A DNA stretch of 64,000 bases from Dioscorea cayenensis subsp. rotundata (Eukaryota; Streptophyta; Magnoliopsida; Dioscoreales; Dioscoreaceae). The stretch covers positions 21,488,461-21,552,460 of the forward strand of contig NC_052481.1 of NCBI RefSeq assembly GCF_009730915.1, written 5' to 3'. Shown here in pieces: positions 34,769 to 45,900 of the stretch (its first letter is position 1; each line of letters opens with the position of its first letter). The notes below the pieces were generated by a model. The model worked only from the letters and a program-made list of their open reading frames with translations. It had not been told where the DNA came from and searched no databases. The position numbers and the translations under genes were made by a program.

Positions 34769-35040
34769 TAAAAGCTCTGCTTACTGCATCACTTGTCAGG
34801 AAAAAGAATTAGAGGAGATATTGATCATCATATAGAATACGTGAAAACCTCCATAAATTTCCAAAAGAAAAAGAGCCAAGACATGATCCAAAAATCAAAT
34901 TACTCTTTTTATGCATATCACTTTCTGCATGTGGAAATACCTGATTGGAGAATGGTCTTTGTTTGTAGCTCTCAAAGATAACCTCACCTTCCTATAAATT
35001 GATTCACAAAATGAGAAAAATGGCTGAATAATAAAAGATT

Positions 35041-35560
35041 AAGTGATAGCTGTTGTGAAGAAAAGAACAAGAGAAGCAATGAGCAGAGAGAGACGATACT
35101 ATTACAGAGAAGATAAACACCAACAACTTGAACTGAAGCACTTCAGTTCACCACCCTTACATTACTCTTCTTCACTAGATAGATAACAGCATACATTATG
35201 AGATTCAAAATACAACAACTACAAGACAAACAAGACAAACTTACACACATACTCATAAGACACAAGTAAACATGCATTAACTCTACTTAGACTAGCCAAC
35301 GATCTTCGGGTCTATTGGTACATGGGTCGCCGATAGAGCTCTCACCGAGTGGTGAGAGTTCGATTCTCGGCTGAGGGCACATTTCTGGGAGTTGTGAATA
35401 GTGGTTGTGTACGGGTGGTTCCAGCGCCCACGTGAGCGCGGCCCCGTCCCCACTTGTTCCACCGAGACTTGTGCACGCCCCTGGGGTCTCTAGTGGGTTC
35501 GCCCCGCTCTTCTTCCTCAAAAAAAAAAAACTCTACTTAGACTAGATAACTCCATCCACA
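35041..35560 (-). repeat. possible 3' LTR of the copia element
   Basis: On the minus strand this follows the RNase H end and finishes ...CAACAGCTATCA, with the CA expected of an LTR end. A second copy is not present upstream of the truncated gag, so LTR identity cannot be checked here. The SINE at 35296-35530 sits inside it. Confidence 0.3.
35281..35545 (+). mobile_element. tRNA-derived SINE with poly-A tail and 15-bp TSD
   Basis: The body, 35296-35530, is flanked by identical CTCTACTTAGACTAG (35281-35295 and 35531-35545); counting ambiguous A residues the match is 17 bases. The head has an A-box-like GGTCTATTGGTACATGG and a clear B box, GAGTTCGATTCTCGG (about 35347-35361). The body is GC-rich, unlike its surroundings, and ends in 12 A. 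This is a complete, apparently young insertion. Confidence 0.9.
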
Positions 35561-35609
35561 ATCAACGTGCATGGAATGCACTAACCACAGTGCACTGAAC
35601 CTGGTCTTC

Positions 35610-36198
35610 TCATGGATATTCAAAGCATAACACACAACAGTCGCTACCCATGCTCTGAAAAACCAAAACTCCTAGCTTATCTCTTAGTTCTTCATGCTTT
35701 GGTCCTGAAAGAGCCTTCGTGAAAATGTCGGCCAGCTGTTTATGTGTGCTGCAGTGGACGATGTCAACTTCCCCATTGGTTATGAGGCTTCGGATAAAAT
35801 GAAACCGCACGTCGATGTGTTTCATTCTCCCGTGCTGTGCCGGATTCCTAGCAATGGCAATGGCTGCTAGATTATCACAATGCAGAACAGTTGCACTCCT
35901 TTAGAGGAACTTCCATGTCAGCTAGTAGGCGACGCATCCACACTGCTTGGCAGGCTGCCGAAGTTGCGGCGACGTATTCAGCTTCCGTGCTTGAAAGAGC
36001 GATTATCTCCTGTCGCTTTGAGGCCCATGCTACTGCACCAGAACCAAGATGGAAAACCCACCCGGTGGTACTTCGGCGATCGTCGACGGAGCCTCCCCAA
36101 TCACTATCAACGAATCCTTGTAGACGAAAATCCTCAACACACTCATACTTGAGTCCCATGTTGATAGTTGCTGATACATAATGAAGAATTCTCTTCAC
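35610..36198 (-). pseudogene. copia RNase H domain
   Basis: Recognised by GFVDSDWGGSVDDRRSTTGW (catalytic Asp), the LSSTEAEYVAA motif and the C-terminal HCSTHKQLADIFTKAL. It degrades the RNA strand of the RNA/DNA hybrid. A frame break lies near 35830-35875, and another separates it from the RT. Confidence 0.85.
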
Positions 36199-36308
36199 TG
36201 CCCCAAGATGATGTTTTGTGGGCTTTGAATAAACTTTGAGATTAAACCCACAACAAACATGAGGTCAGGCCGAGTATGTGTTAAATACAATAAGCTCCCA
36301 ACCATGCT

Positions 36309-37139
36309 TCAAAACCGATTTACATCAGCCTTTCTTGAATTGTCCTCTAATTGAAGTTTTTCATTAGTATTCAAGGGAGTTGTCTGAGGCTTGATGTTCA
36401 TCATACCTGACTTCTTCAATAGAGTTTCTGCATATCTTTTCTGAGAGATGAGAATTAAACCTGGTTGTTGTTTTACTTCAAGGCCTAGAAAGTAATGTAA
36501 TAATCCGAGATCAGTCATCTCGAATTCGTGCATCATGTTCTTCTTGAAATCATTCACCATCGACTGTGATGAACCCATGACCAGGATATCATCAACGTAT
36601 AAACAGATAAGCAAGATATTAGAGTCTTCATCAATTCGTTTATACACAGTGGGCTCATTCTGACTTCTTATAAACCCAAGCTTGCCAAAATGATGATCAA
36701 TCTTCGTGTACCAAGCTCGTGGAGCTTGTCGGAGCCCGTAGAGAGCTTTGTTGAGTCTATACACAAGACCTTCATTGCCTGGCTGAGTGTATCCCTGGGG
36801 TTGCAATACATACACCTCCTCGCGAAGCTCGCCATTGAGGAATGCGGACTTCACATCCAACTGGAATACTTGCCAATGTTTCTGAGCTGCCACGGCGAGG
36901 AACAACCTCACGGTTTCAAGCCTTGCAACAGGGGAGAACACTTCGTCGAAGCCTACTCCACTCACCTGAGAATAACCTTTTGCGACAAGGCGTGCTTTCC
37001 TCTTGTGTAGAGTACCATCAGATAGAAACTTCGATTTGAAGATCCATTTCAGTCCGATGGGCTTCCTTTCCTCTGGTAGAGTAGTTAAAGTCCATGTCTT
37101 ATTCTTTTCAATGCTGGTCATTTCTTCATCCATGGCCAA
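36309..37139 (-). pseudogene. copia reverse transcriptase
   Basis: A 276-codon intact stretch with NKTWTLTTLPEERKPIGLKW, FDEVFSPVARLETVRLFLA, QLDVKSAFLNGEL, KALYGLRQAPRAWY and the catalytic YVDDILVMG. It copies element RNA into DNA. The frame is broken on both sides, so no full polyprotein can be made. Confidence 0.9.
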
Positions 37140-37142
37140 TTT

Positions 37143-38278
37143 TCAGTCATTATGTTGTTCAGCTTCTTCAAATGAGCTGGGATCTCCAGCTGCAAGAGCA
37201 AAAGAACATGAATTATATAATTCATGTAATGTTCTGTACCTTGGAGTAGGGTTAACGAGAGAGGCTTCAATGGGTGAAGAGAAAGTGTCCTGCTGCTGCA
37301 CAAGATGATCTTGTGAAGTTGAGTTTTCTCCAGTTGCCGTGCCTTCATCACATCGGTCCAAAGCTTTATTCAACGTGGAAGAGATATGAGACAAACCAAT
37401 GGGATCACTCCAATTCCAGCACTTCCCTTCATGGAAAATTACTTCTCTGCTGACTTGTACTTTTCCAGTCACTGGATCGAGTAACTTGTATCTTTTTGAC
37501 TCTCCACTATACCCAATGAATACCCGTTTCTCTGACTTGCTCTCGAACTTGTCTCGCTGCTGAGTTGGGCTGAGAACAAACACTAAGCAGCCGAATGTCC
37601 TGAGATGATGGACAGATGGCTTCACTCCCATTAATGCTTCATAAGGTGTAGTGTTTCTTGAGTGCTTTGGTGGAGGACCGATTCAAAGTATAGATTGTTG
37701 CTGCTACTGCTTCACCCCAAAGATTAGTAGGAAGGTTGCGCTGCTTTCAGCATACAACGGCTCATCTCAACAACTGTTCTATTCCACTGTTCGACGACTC
37801 CATTCTGCTGCGGTGAATGAGGAGTTGTCATTTGTCTTTTAATGCCATGAGCTTCACAGTAGGCTTGAAAATCACCGGAAGTAAATTCGCCTCCATGATC
37901 GGTTCTCAAGGCCTTCACTCGGTGTTCAAACTGCTTCTCCACATGGTTTTTGAACACCTTAAAGAATTCCAGAGCTTGAGACTTAACCTGCAAAAAATAT
38001 ACCCATGCATACCTGGTGCAATCATCAATCAATAGCATGAAGTATGAATTGCCTCCCCTAGACTTGGTTTGCATGGGGCCACAAAGATCTCCATGGATTA
38101 ATTCTAGTGGCTTAGTTGATCTTCTCATGCTTTCATCAGGAAAAGGCAGCTTGGTTTGTTTTCTCATATACACAACCTTCACAAGGATGTGCAATAATAT
38201 TGTCTGGAAGCCCATGGACAAGCTTGTCTTTTGCAAGCTTCTGCAAGCTATTGAAGTTAGTGTGTCCAAACCTCTCAT
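37143..38278 (-). pseudogene. copia integrase
   Basis: Catalytic core motifs LELIHGDLCGPM, ALRTDHGGEF and HSPQQNGVVEQWNRT supply the D, D and E residues. The C-terminal part (HHLRTFGCLVFVLSP, SEKRVFIGY, KRYKLLDP) follows in another frame from about 37631, so there is a frameshift in 37640-37730. Confidence 0.87.
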
Positions 38279-38882
38279 GCCATATGAAAGAGTTGTCTGG
38301 TTTGGTTGCTACTACATGTGTTGATTCAACATCATTGATTGTAAGAGGAAACAAGTTATGCTTTGACTTTTGAATTCTAGCCAGCTTTACATCTGAGTGC
38401 TTGTGTTTAATGACACACTCTTGATCATCAAAGAAAAGAGAGTAACCTCCTTCTAATAATTGCCCAACACTAAGAAGATTATGAGCAATTTCTGGAACAA
38501 ATTGAACTCTATCAAGTTCCTTCACTTGCCCTCCTCTTGTCTTGAATCGCACAGTCCCCATTCCTTCTACTTTCATCATTCGATTGTCTCCCAATCGAAC
38601 AACCTGTTGATAAGAAGTATCCAAGGTCTGAAATAGAGATTTCATACCTGTCATGTGATTGCTGCACCCGCTGTCTAGCAACCACACGTCTTCAAGTTGA
38701 TCTTCTGAGGTGTTACCCGCCATGAACAAATGAGTAACATCGGTGTCTTCTTCCACTACATTAGCTGAACTATCCTTCTGCCAACACTGGGATTTGTAAT
38801 GCCCGTACTTCTTGCAGTTGTAGCATTGAATGTGAGCTTTACTTTTCTTGCCTTCTCCATGAGTTTCCTTTTGTTCAGACAT
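38136..38882 (-). pseudogene. copia zinc knuckle, protease and integrase zinc region
   Basis: CYNCKKYGHYKSQC is the CCHC knuckle and WLLDSGCSNHM holds the aspartic-protease active site. HERFGHTNFNSL followed by CEGCVYEK is the HHCC-type pre-integrase domain. The remainder of gag reads in another frame at 39211-38756 (LTVDELSGSLKGHE). Confidence 0.88.
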
Positions 38883-39057
38883 ACGACCTCTTCCTCTACC
38901 CCTCCAGCGACCTCTGAAGCCTCCACGTCCCCTTCCTCTGCTTGTAATGACATTAGGACTTGATGTAGAGCCTTCTCCCTTAGCATGAAGGCCTTCACTT
39001 CAACTTGATCCGTCTCCATGTCAAGTCTGCTTTCATGACCCTTCAAAGAACCACTTA

Positions 39058-39382
39058 GTTCATCCACTGTGAGGATAGAGAGATCCTTGGCTTCTATGAT
39101 AGATGAGACCACGTCAGCAGTCTGGGCTTGAGAAGACGGTGGATGGTGGGGTATGTCAGGCTGGTGGGATATGTCAGTCAGTCTGGGCCTGACTTTGTTA
39201 TCATAGTTCATCCACTGTGAGGATAGAGAGATCCTTGGCTTCTATGATAGATGAGACCACGTCAGCAGTCTGGGCTTGAGAAGACGGTTGTTGGGTTAGC
39301 TTGCCTGAGAAGACGGTGGATGGTGGGGTATGTCTGGCTGGTGGGATATGTCAGTCAGTCTGGGTCTGACTTTGTTATCATA
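39058..39382. repeat. tandem duplication at the truncated gag end
   Basis: GTTCATCCACTGTGAGG starts both copies (39058 and 39206). Copy A is 148 bases. Copy B is about 177 because of an inserted stretch (around GTTGTTGGGTTAGCTTGCC). The copies otherwise differ at only a few bases and end in TTTGTTATCATA. Confidence 0.9.
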
Positions 39383-39439
39383 TCGGGTTTGGATCCTATA
39401 AGGATCGGACCCGTTTTCTTTAAAACTTATGATTAGATT

Positions 39440-39720
39440 AAACAAACTAATTTTTAATAATATTTTAATGATAAACCAGCCACGTGCAGGGATGGATGAA
39501 AAATGAGACGGAGTTTGGGGTGAGGGACTACATTGTGCCAGTTTAAATAATAGAGGGATCTTTTTAGGCCAAATTATAATAGAGGGACTAAAGGGTGAGA
39601 TTGCATAAATTACAAGGGACCAAATAAGGGTAACATCCCTCTTTAAGGAGGGTAGGTTTGCCGGAGCCAAGGGGGCTCAAGCCCCCGCTCGCCCTCCCTT
39701 GGTTCCGCCCCTGGCTTCTC
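39440..39720. repeat. unclassified repeat with GC-rich hairpin
   Basis: AT-rich sequence ending in a GC-rich palindrome at about 39659-39716: GCCGGAGCCAAGGGGGC on one side and CCTCCCTTGGTTCCGCCCC on the other. GGAGCCAAGGG/CCTTGGTTCC-type hairpins are common near the ends of plant transposons, but I cannot name the class. Confidence 0.35.
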
Positions 39721-39802
39721 AGTAATCTTGATAATGAAGCAGCAGAGTGAGAAAGTCTTATTTTATAGGCAGGCATTGGTGTTGAAAACGTACGTTATTT
39801 GC

Positions 39803-40150
39803 TTTTTAACCTTAAATGGTGAAGACTATCTGAGCCAATTGAAATATTTTTGTGGGCATCCAACGGTGTAGAATTGATCACGTGCTGCAGGACCAGGATA
39901 AGTATTTTCATTTTTCCATTGTTTATGGGTCATTTTACCGTTGGTCTTAACCCTTGGTTTTTGGATAACTGTATCTGTAAAACACACTCTATATGTTTTT
40001 TAACCTTAAATGATGACGACTATCTAGGCCAATTGAAATGTTTTTCTTGGGCATCTAACGGTGTAGAATTCATCACGTGCTGTAGGACCAGGGTAAGTAT
40101 TTTGATTTTTTCATTGTTTAAGGGTTTCATTTTACCGTTGGTGTTAACGT
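39803..40150 (+). repeat. two-unit tandem duplication, period about 193
   Basis: Copy A (about 39803-39955) and copy B (about 39996-40150) share TTTTTAACCTTAAATG, CCAATTGAAAT, AACGGTGTAGAATT, ATCACGTGCTG and ATTTTACCGTTGGT. A frame here reads LNDDDYLGQLK, faintly like the start of a copia gag (LNGxNYLxW), but the similarity is too weak to rely on. Confidence 0.75.
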
Positions 40151-41339
40151 CCTCGTTGGAGGCTCAACTCATCATTCTTTTCCCGCGCGTTCCCCTTCTG
40201 GAATCAAATTATTTTAATTTTCAAAATTTAAAATCATTTATAAATTAATTTAGTCTGTAACAGTTATCTAATAATGTTTAATTAATCAATGGTTTATCAT
40301 TTTACTTTAAAAAACAATTATCTAATAACTCTAATTTTTTTTTTATAAAACCAACATTTTCTCTTTGGTTTTTATAACCTACAGGTTTTCTCCCTTTTTC
40401 TTGGGGATCCAGCGCCCTCCAAAATTAACTTAACTAATTTATTACATACTAGTAATTTTTTAATATTCTTCCCTAGTATTGTTTTATAGATTTATTTTAA
40501 AAGTTTAAAAATTAAAATGTATATATATATATATTTATTTATGATTTTTTTCACAAAATAAAACCATTCTTTTAGCAAATAGATAGGATTTTTGAAAAGG
40601 TAAGGCACTTATTATCCAAAATTAGGTTTGTGGAGTAGAAAAAAAAAACCTTGATTCAAAAATAAATGCCAAAAAAGTAAGCATAGGGGACACCAATTAT
40701 AACATCTAATTGCTAAATGGAAGAAAAAAGTGTATAGTTACTATAGTTTATGAATTTTCTTGGAATATGGCAGAAGAATATGTTAATCTGCCACATGGGT
40801 CAATGTGAGTAGTTACATGCATATAAAAAAAATTACACGAACCACCACACTTTAAAAAAAATAATTATCATATCATGCAACTATATAGAGAAAAAAAAAC
40901 ATTTGTGAATCAAGGGACCTGAATTTGAGTATTTTTTTTCAAATACAATGCACATGATTATTAGTGAGATATACCTTTTTTTTCTAGATTGGAGAATATT
41001 ACTCTAACTAATATAATTTTTTTTTCTTCTATAAAAACATCACAAATGAAATTAAAAAAAATGAATTTTAATTAAAAATTATTTTTTCTTTCAAAAAAGT
41101 AAATAATCCGATTTTTAAAAAAATAATAATAATCTGAAAATTTTTCCCCAGTACTTTTAAAAGTACAAATTTTTAAATTTTGGAAGAAACTATGGGAGCT
41201 TGTGTTTCTAACTTTTTAGTTTTTATGTTTTTAATGTATTGTTGTTGATTAGGTATGTTGGTGCTTTGATTTTTTTGTTAATGGAATAACATGACTGATA
41301 AAGTCGCTCTTTTTTTATACTGAATATAACTAAAGATCT
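40151..41339. other. AT-rich spacer
   Basis: Very AT-rich with homopolymer runs and a short (TA)n near 40520. No coding or RNA gene is supported. Confidence 0.6.
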
Positions 41340-41421
41340 GCTCGTGAGAGGATTTGAACCCATGACCTCCCTCTTATATTTTGATGTCATACCATTGGAC
41401 TATCCGATGGTTGACTTGTTA
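41340..41421 (-). repeat. tRNA-derived sequence (SINE head or tRNA pseudogene)
   Basis: On the minus strand TAGTCCAATGG fits the A-box consensus and GGTTCAAATCC fits the B box, about 35 bases apart, within ATCGGATAG...CTCTCACGAG. The outer ends do not pair as an acceptor stem and no CCA-adjacent structure is visible, so this is not a working tRNA gene. Confidence 0.5.
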
Positions 41422-41812
41422 ACTTTTGAATAGAGAGGGCATTGAATACTCACAGAATCTCTCTTTTCTAACCCAGTTAATGGCTTTGTTATTATGTTTT
41501 TTTTTTAACTTGTTGTTCTTGGTTTTATCATCATATCTAATCTGGGTCTGATTCTTCTTGCAGGCTCCATGTGGAACAAGCCATATATCTCCTCAGAATC
41601 GCCAGCTTAGCATGCTTAGTTCGCCAGTCGTTGTCAGCAGTTGGATTTACAAAAAAGAAAAACTAATGCAAGATGTTTTTGAAGCCTCCACATGTCTTTC
41701 AAGCCTCCATGTCAACTTCATCTTCCCCATTTTCGCTTGAAACCGTGAGAGAAAACAATTTCTAACAACTCAACTCTCTCTTGCAAACATAACAAAAGAG
41801 CATCAAGCTAAT
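41422..41812. other. spacer before the second LINE
   Basis: A 60-codon frame follows CTTCTTGCAG at 41554-41563, which looks like a 3' splice site, but the translation has no recognisable domain and no matching donor or neighbouring exon was found. I do not call a gene. Confidence 0.4.
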
Positions 41813-41864
41813 AATCAATAAGCCCTCTGGTCAAGCTGATCCAGAGCTGGCGCAGGATGAGGCT

Positions 41865-42857
41865 GTGATGATGGTCGATGAGGTTGGCAAAGGTCAGGAG
41901 GGTTTTTCTGGAGACAATCCTGTCCCTCAGCCTTCTCTCGAGCTTGATAGTGAATTTGGGCCCTGGTTGAAACCTAGGAAACGCCATACTGCTTCGCGCG
42001 GCCGCGGGGGTAGTCGTGGCGGAGGGCGCGGTGGTTCTCGCGGCGGCCATGGTGGCTCCCGTCTTCCTTCCTCTGGTGGCTCCTGTGGGGACGATGGCCC
42101 TGATCCTGACGCGTGGCCCCCTGCATGGGCCCCTTCGGGACACGTTGCTGTCCAGTCTCACATGCAGTTGACACGTGGGGCCTTCTCTGGGAGAGGGGGG
42201 AAATTGCTCTCTTCTCGTGCTTACTCCAATCCCGAGGAATCCTTACCCGTTGATCTGCCGCCCGTTGCCCCCATGCCTACTGATGATACTTCTGGGAGTT
42301 CCGAGAAATCTCCTCCCTCGGTACCTTCACTCCCCATTGATTGTTCTCCTTCTCCCGAGAAACAGCCGCCCTTAGTTCCCTCTCCCTCCTTTGAGTGCCC
42401 TCCTATCCCCGAGAAACACTCCTCTGACATCTTTCCACCTTCTTTGAAAACCCCAACCTCGCTGACTCCCGAGACTTCCCTATCCGAAGGCATGGGGACT
42501 AGATCCACTTTTGAACTCGGCTCCACTTCCAAGCAATGTGAACCCTCTCCCCCTGGAGAACCAATGCTTATCTCTTCTTTGCCTCTCCATTCTCCACACC
42601 CTAACCTCGTTCTGGAGGATCGACATGGTTTTTTGGTTGATCAAGTTGTTGATGCCCTCAATAGCTCTCCCATTAGGGAACCTTCATTGGAGGACTCTTC
42701 CTCTGAGGATTCTGGTTCCTTGAAGGAGGTTGACGATGACATGACTCTTGGTCAGTTTCAAAATGTTGCAAAGTCTGATACCACTTCCTCTCTGAAGAGA
42801 GCCCCTTCGAAAAGGGGAGCAAAGCAAAAGAAAGGGAGAAGCTCTCCCCTCATCTAA
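41865..42857 (+). CDS. LINE ORF1, C-terminal part
   Basis: An open frame of about 330 codons, truncated at its true 5' end by incomplete reverse transcription. It begins in linker sequence with the FGPWLKPRKRH motif that follows the DUF4283 and zinc-knuckle parts in plant ORF1 proteins. An RGG-rich stretch (SRGGGRGGSRGGHGG) and a long Pro/Ser/Glu-rich tail follow. The zinc knuckle itself is not included. The listed start is simply the first Met, not a real initiation site. Confidence 0.7.
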   Translation: MMMVDEVGKGQEGFSGDNPVPQPSLELDSEFGPWLKPRKRHTASRGRGGSRGGGRGGSRGGHGGSRLPSSGGSCGDDGPDPDAWPPAWAPSGHVAVQSHMQLTRGAFSGRGGKLLSSRAYSNPEESLPVDLPPVAPMPTDDTSGSSEKSPPSVPSLPIDCSPSPEKQPPLVPSPSFECPPIPEKHSSDIFPPSLKTPTSLTPETSLSEGMGTRSTFELGSTSKQCEPSPPGEPMLISSLPLHSPHPNLVLEDRHGFLVDQVVDALNSSPIREPSLEDSSSEDSGSLKEVDDDMTLGQFQNVAKSDTTSSLKRAPSKRGAKQKKGRSSPLI

Positions 42858-42921
42858 TCTTTTCTTTTTTTCAACTCTTTCTTCCTAGTCTTAATCTTCT
42901 TCCCTTCTTCTCTTATTATCC

Positions 42922-45900
42922 ATGGACTTACGAATCATTACTTGGAATTGCAGGGGTCTCTCAAATCAGAACACTACTGCTCGTATCCATGACTTCATTA
43001 AAACTCGTAAACCGGATTTTATTTGTTTGGTTGAAACTAAAACTAATGCTTTGAGAATCCACAGGTTCTGTGCTAAGTTCGCTAGGCACTGGGATTGGGC
43101 TGCCATTCCTTCCGTCGGCTTCTCGGGAGGCATAATCGTTCTCTGGTGTCGCTCTATTGGCTTGGTTACCCCTATTGCAATTAATGGACATGCCCTCCAT
43201 CTCGTTATTTCTTCCCGATAACAACTCTTGGATTCTTACTCATCGCTTTATAACTCTCGCTAATTTTTGGATCATAAATTTCTCTGGCTTTCTCTTGCTA
43301 AAATTAACTCCTTGGACTTGTCTTGGCTCATTACAGGTGACTTTAATGTCAGTCCCTCAATTCGATGAGATTCGTGGGGGTAACTCGGGGAATTATGCAG
43401 CTAAGTCCCCTGTTGTTTAACAATTTTATTTTTTTGACAACAATCTCTTTGACCTGGGCTTCTCTGGGTCGGCATTCACTTGGTGCAATGCCTAAATTGG
43501 TCTGGCCCGTAAATGGGCCAGACTGGACCGCTTTCTTGCAAATTCTCTGTGGCTTTTAAGTTTTAAAGATTATTCCAACAATATTCTCCCTCGTATCAAC
43601 TCTGATTACTCCCCCCTTTTTTTACATGCTAAAAACTCCCCTAATCTGCCCAATAAAATTTTTCGTTTTGATAATGTCTGGCTTAACTATGAGGGTTGTC
43701 ATGATAATGTTGCTAGAGCTTGGTCAAATGATTCGCTTATTTCTCCCATGCACTCTATAAATTCTCCAATGCAATCCTTCATGAGTTTCGTTTCCCGTAC
43801 TAAAAGTAATATTCTCAGGTGGAAAAAAAGTGGCTTTTGCCACATTGATAAAGAACTCGGCCACATCCAGGAGGAAATTAAGAATTTGGAAGCTGCTGAT
43901 GAATCTCACTTGGATCCTTGGTTCGGTATCTGGCTCCGGGCTCTCCACAATAGACATAATGCTCTTTTGCGACAGCAAAACAACTTCTGGGGCCAACGTT
44001 CTAAGGTCCATTGGCTGACTCAAGGCGATAGCAATACTCGGTTTTTTCACAATACTGTCAAAATCAGACAGCATATGAACAGAATAAAGGAACTTAAGGA
44101 TCTATCGGGTAATACCTTTTCAAACCAGCTTGATATTGAAAATGGTTTTATTCAGTATTATACCATGCTTTGGTCTTCTTCCTCTGAGCATAATGTTGAT
44201 TTTTATTATAATGCCTTACCGGATGACTTGCCTTCGCTTACTGATTTGGATAGAGATTTTTTGTTAAAACCCCTCTCTGAGAATGAGATTTACAAAACTC
44301 TTAAATCCATGCCTAGTGGTAAGAGTCCTGGTCCTGACGGTCTTAATGCTGAGTTTTACACTTTCTACTGGAACATCATTGGGGAGCATCTTTTTAAAGC
44401 CATCTCTTTCTTTTTTGACACCGGCCAAATCCCCAAATCTTGGGGTAAAACTTATGTCGTCCTTATTCCTAAAAAGACTAATCCAACTGCTGTCACTGAT
44501 TTTAGACCCATTTCTTTATGCAATGTCTGTTATAAACTCATTACAAAATTACTTGCTAATCGTCTGAAGTTAGTGATTCACAAGCTTATTGGCCCTGAGC
44601 AATCTGGGTTCATCCCTGGGCGGGGCGCTTTTGATAATATTATCGCAGCCCAGGAGATCGCCCATAGTATTGAATCGGAGGTCGATACCCCCCTAGGATG
44701 ATATGCAAAATCGATATTGAAAAAGCATTTGATACTATTGAGTGGCCCGCCATTATTGCTACCCTCCAGAGAATGCTCTTTCCTGATATTTGGATTACTT
44801 GGATCACCTCTTGTCTCAATTCTGCCTCTTTTTCTTTCATTGTGAATGGTCACCATACTTCTTGGATTAATAGCAGTAGAGGCGTCCGTCAAGGAGACCC
44901 CATCTCTCCTCTCTTCTTTATTTTAGTTTCTCAAAACCTCACTGCCATTCTTAACAAAGCACTCCAACTTGACATGATTCATGGTTTCAATCGAAACATC
45001 TCTAACAACTTCAATCATCTAATGTTTGCGGATGACCTGATTCTTGTCACCAATGCTTCCAGGAGAAATGCCAGCAATCGCCTTTTTCTGTCTAAATCTA
45101 TATCATTCTCTTCATCGGGTCGAAGCTCTGATGTTTTGAAATCTGCTCTTTATGTCCCCTCTTGGTGCAATCGTAGGCTATCTAATGCTATATCCAAAAT
45201 CCTTGGTATAAAATTGGGGAATTTTCCTTTTACCTATCTTGGGATTCCTATCTCCCCTAAGAGACCCGACTATTAATCAACTTCAATTCATCCCGGATAG
45301 AGTGCATAAATTTATCCACTCCTGGAACCACTCGTCCCTTTCCCTTGCTGGTAGGGCTACTCTCCTGAACAGTACTATCTTTGCCATTCCTAACTACTTG
45401 CTTTTCGAGAATGAACCTTCCAGTCTCCATTTTTGGACACTATCTCTAAGCATGCTAGGAATTTCCTCCTGGGAGTAGCAGAGCGAATAAGAAGGGTTTT
45501 TCACTTAATCGGTTGGACTACTACTACACTTGGCAAATCTGAGGGGGGTCTTAGTATTCGTAATCTCTGGCTTGTGAACCACTCTCTCATGGCGAAAAAT
45601 CTTTTTGCCATTTTAAATTCTGAGGATAAAAACTCAGGTCAAGATTTTTTTAATTATAAGTACAGTGGTTGGCATCTTTGGAACCCTAATAAAATTTCTA
45701 AATCCTCCTGGTTCTATAAATCCATTTGTCATACTGCTACTTGTTTGAGACCAAATATTAAACTTCTTGCCTGCAATCCTGAGCTTATTGATATATGGAA
45801 TGATGCCTGTTTTTTTGACTTGCCTATTTCCCGTAAGCCCACTTTTCTCAACACCTCCCTGAATTTGGATGATTTTCGTTTCAAGGATTGCTTCTCTGCT

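Larger units (their letters stand above)
35610..39211 (-). mobile_element. Ty1/copia retrotransposon, 5'-truncated and decayed
   Basis: Minus-strand gag-pol in copia order: gag C-terminus, zinc knuckle, protease, integrase, reverse transcriptase, RNase H. The N-terminal part of gag and any 5' LTR or primer-binding site are missing upstream of about 39130, where the sequence changes into a tandem duplication. Several frameshifts separate the domains. Confidence 0.9.

Noticed and set aside
39383-40300. 5' LTR of the copia element
   Set aside because: No copy of the candidate 3' LTR at 35041-35560 and no primer-binding site next to gag could be found.
41340-41421. Functional tRNA gene on the minus strand
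   Set aside because: A and B boxes are present, but the acceptor and anticodon stems do not pair, so only a tRNA-derived repeat is called.
41558-41740. Possible isolated exon after a CTTCTTGCAG acceptor-like site
   Set aside because: No recognisable domain, no partner exon, and it ends within 75 bases of a LINE insertion.
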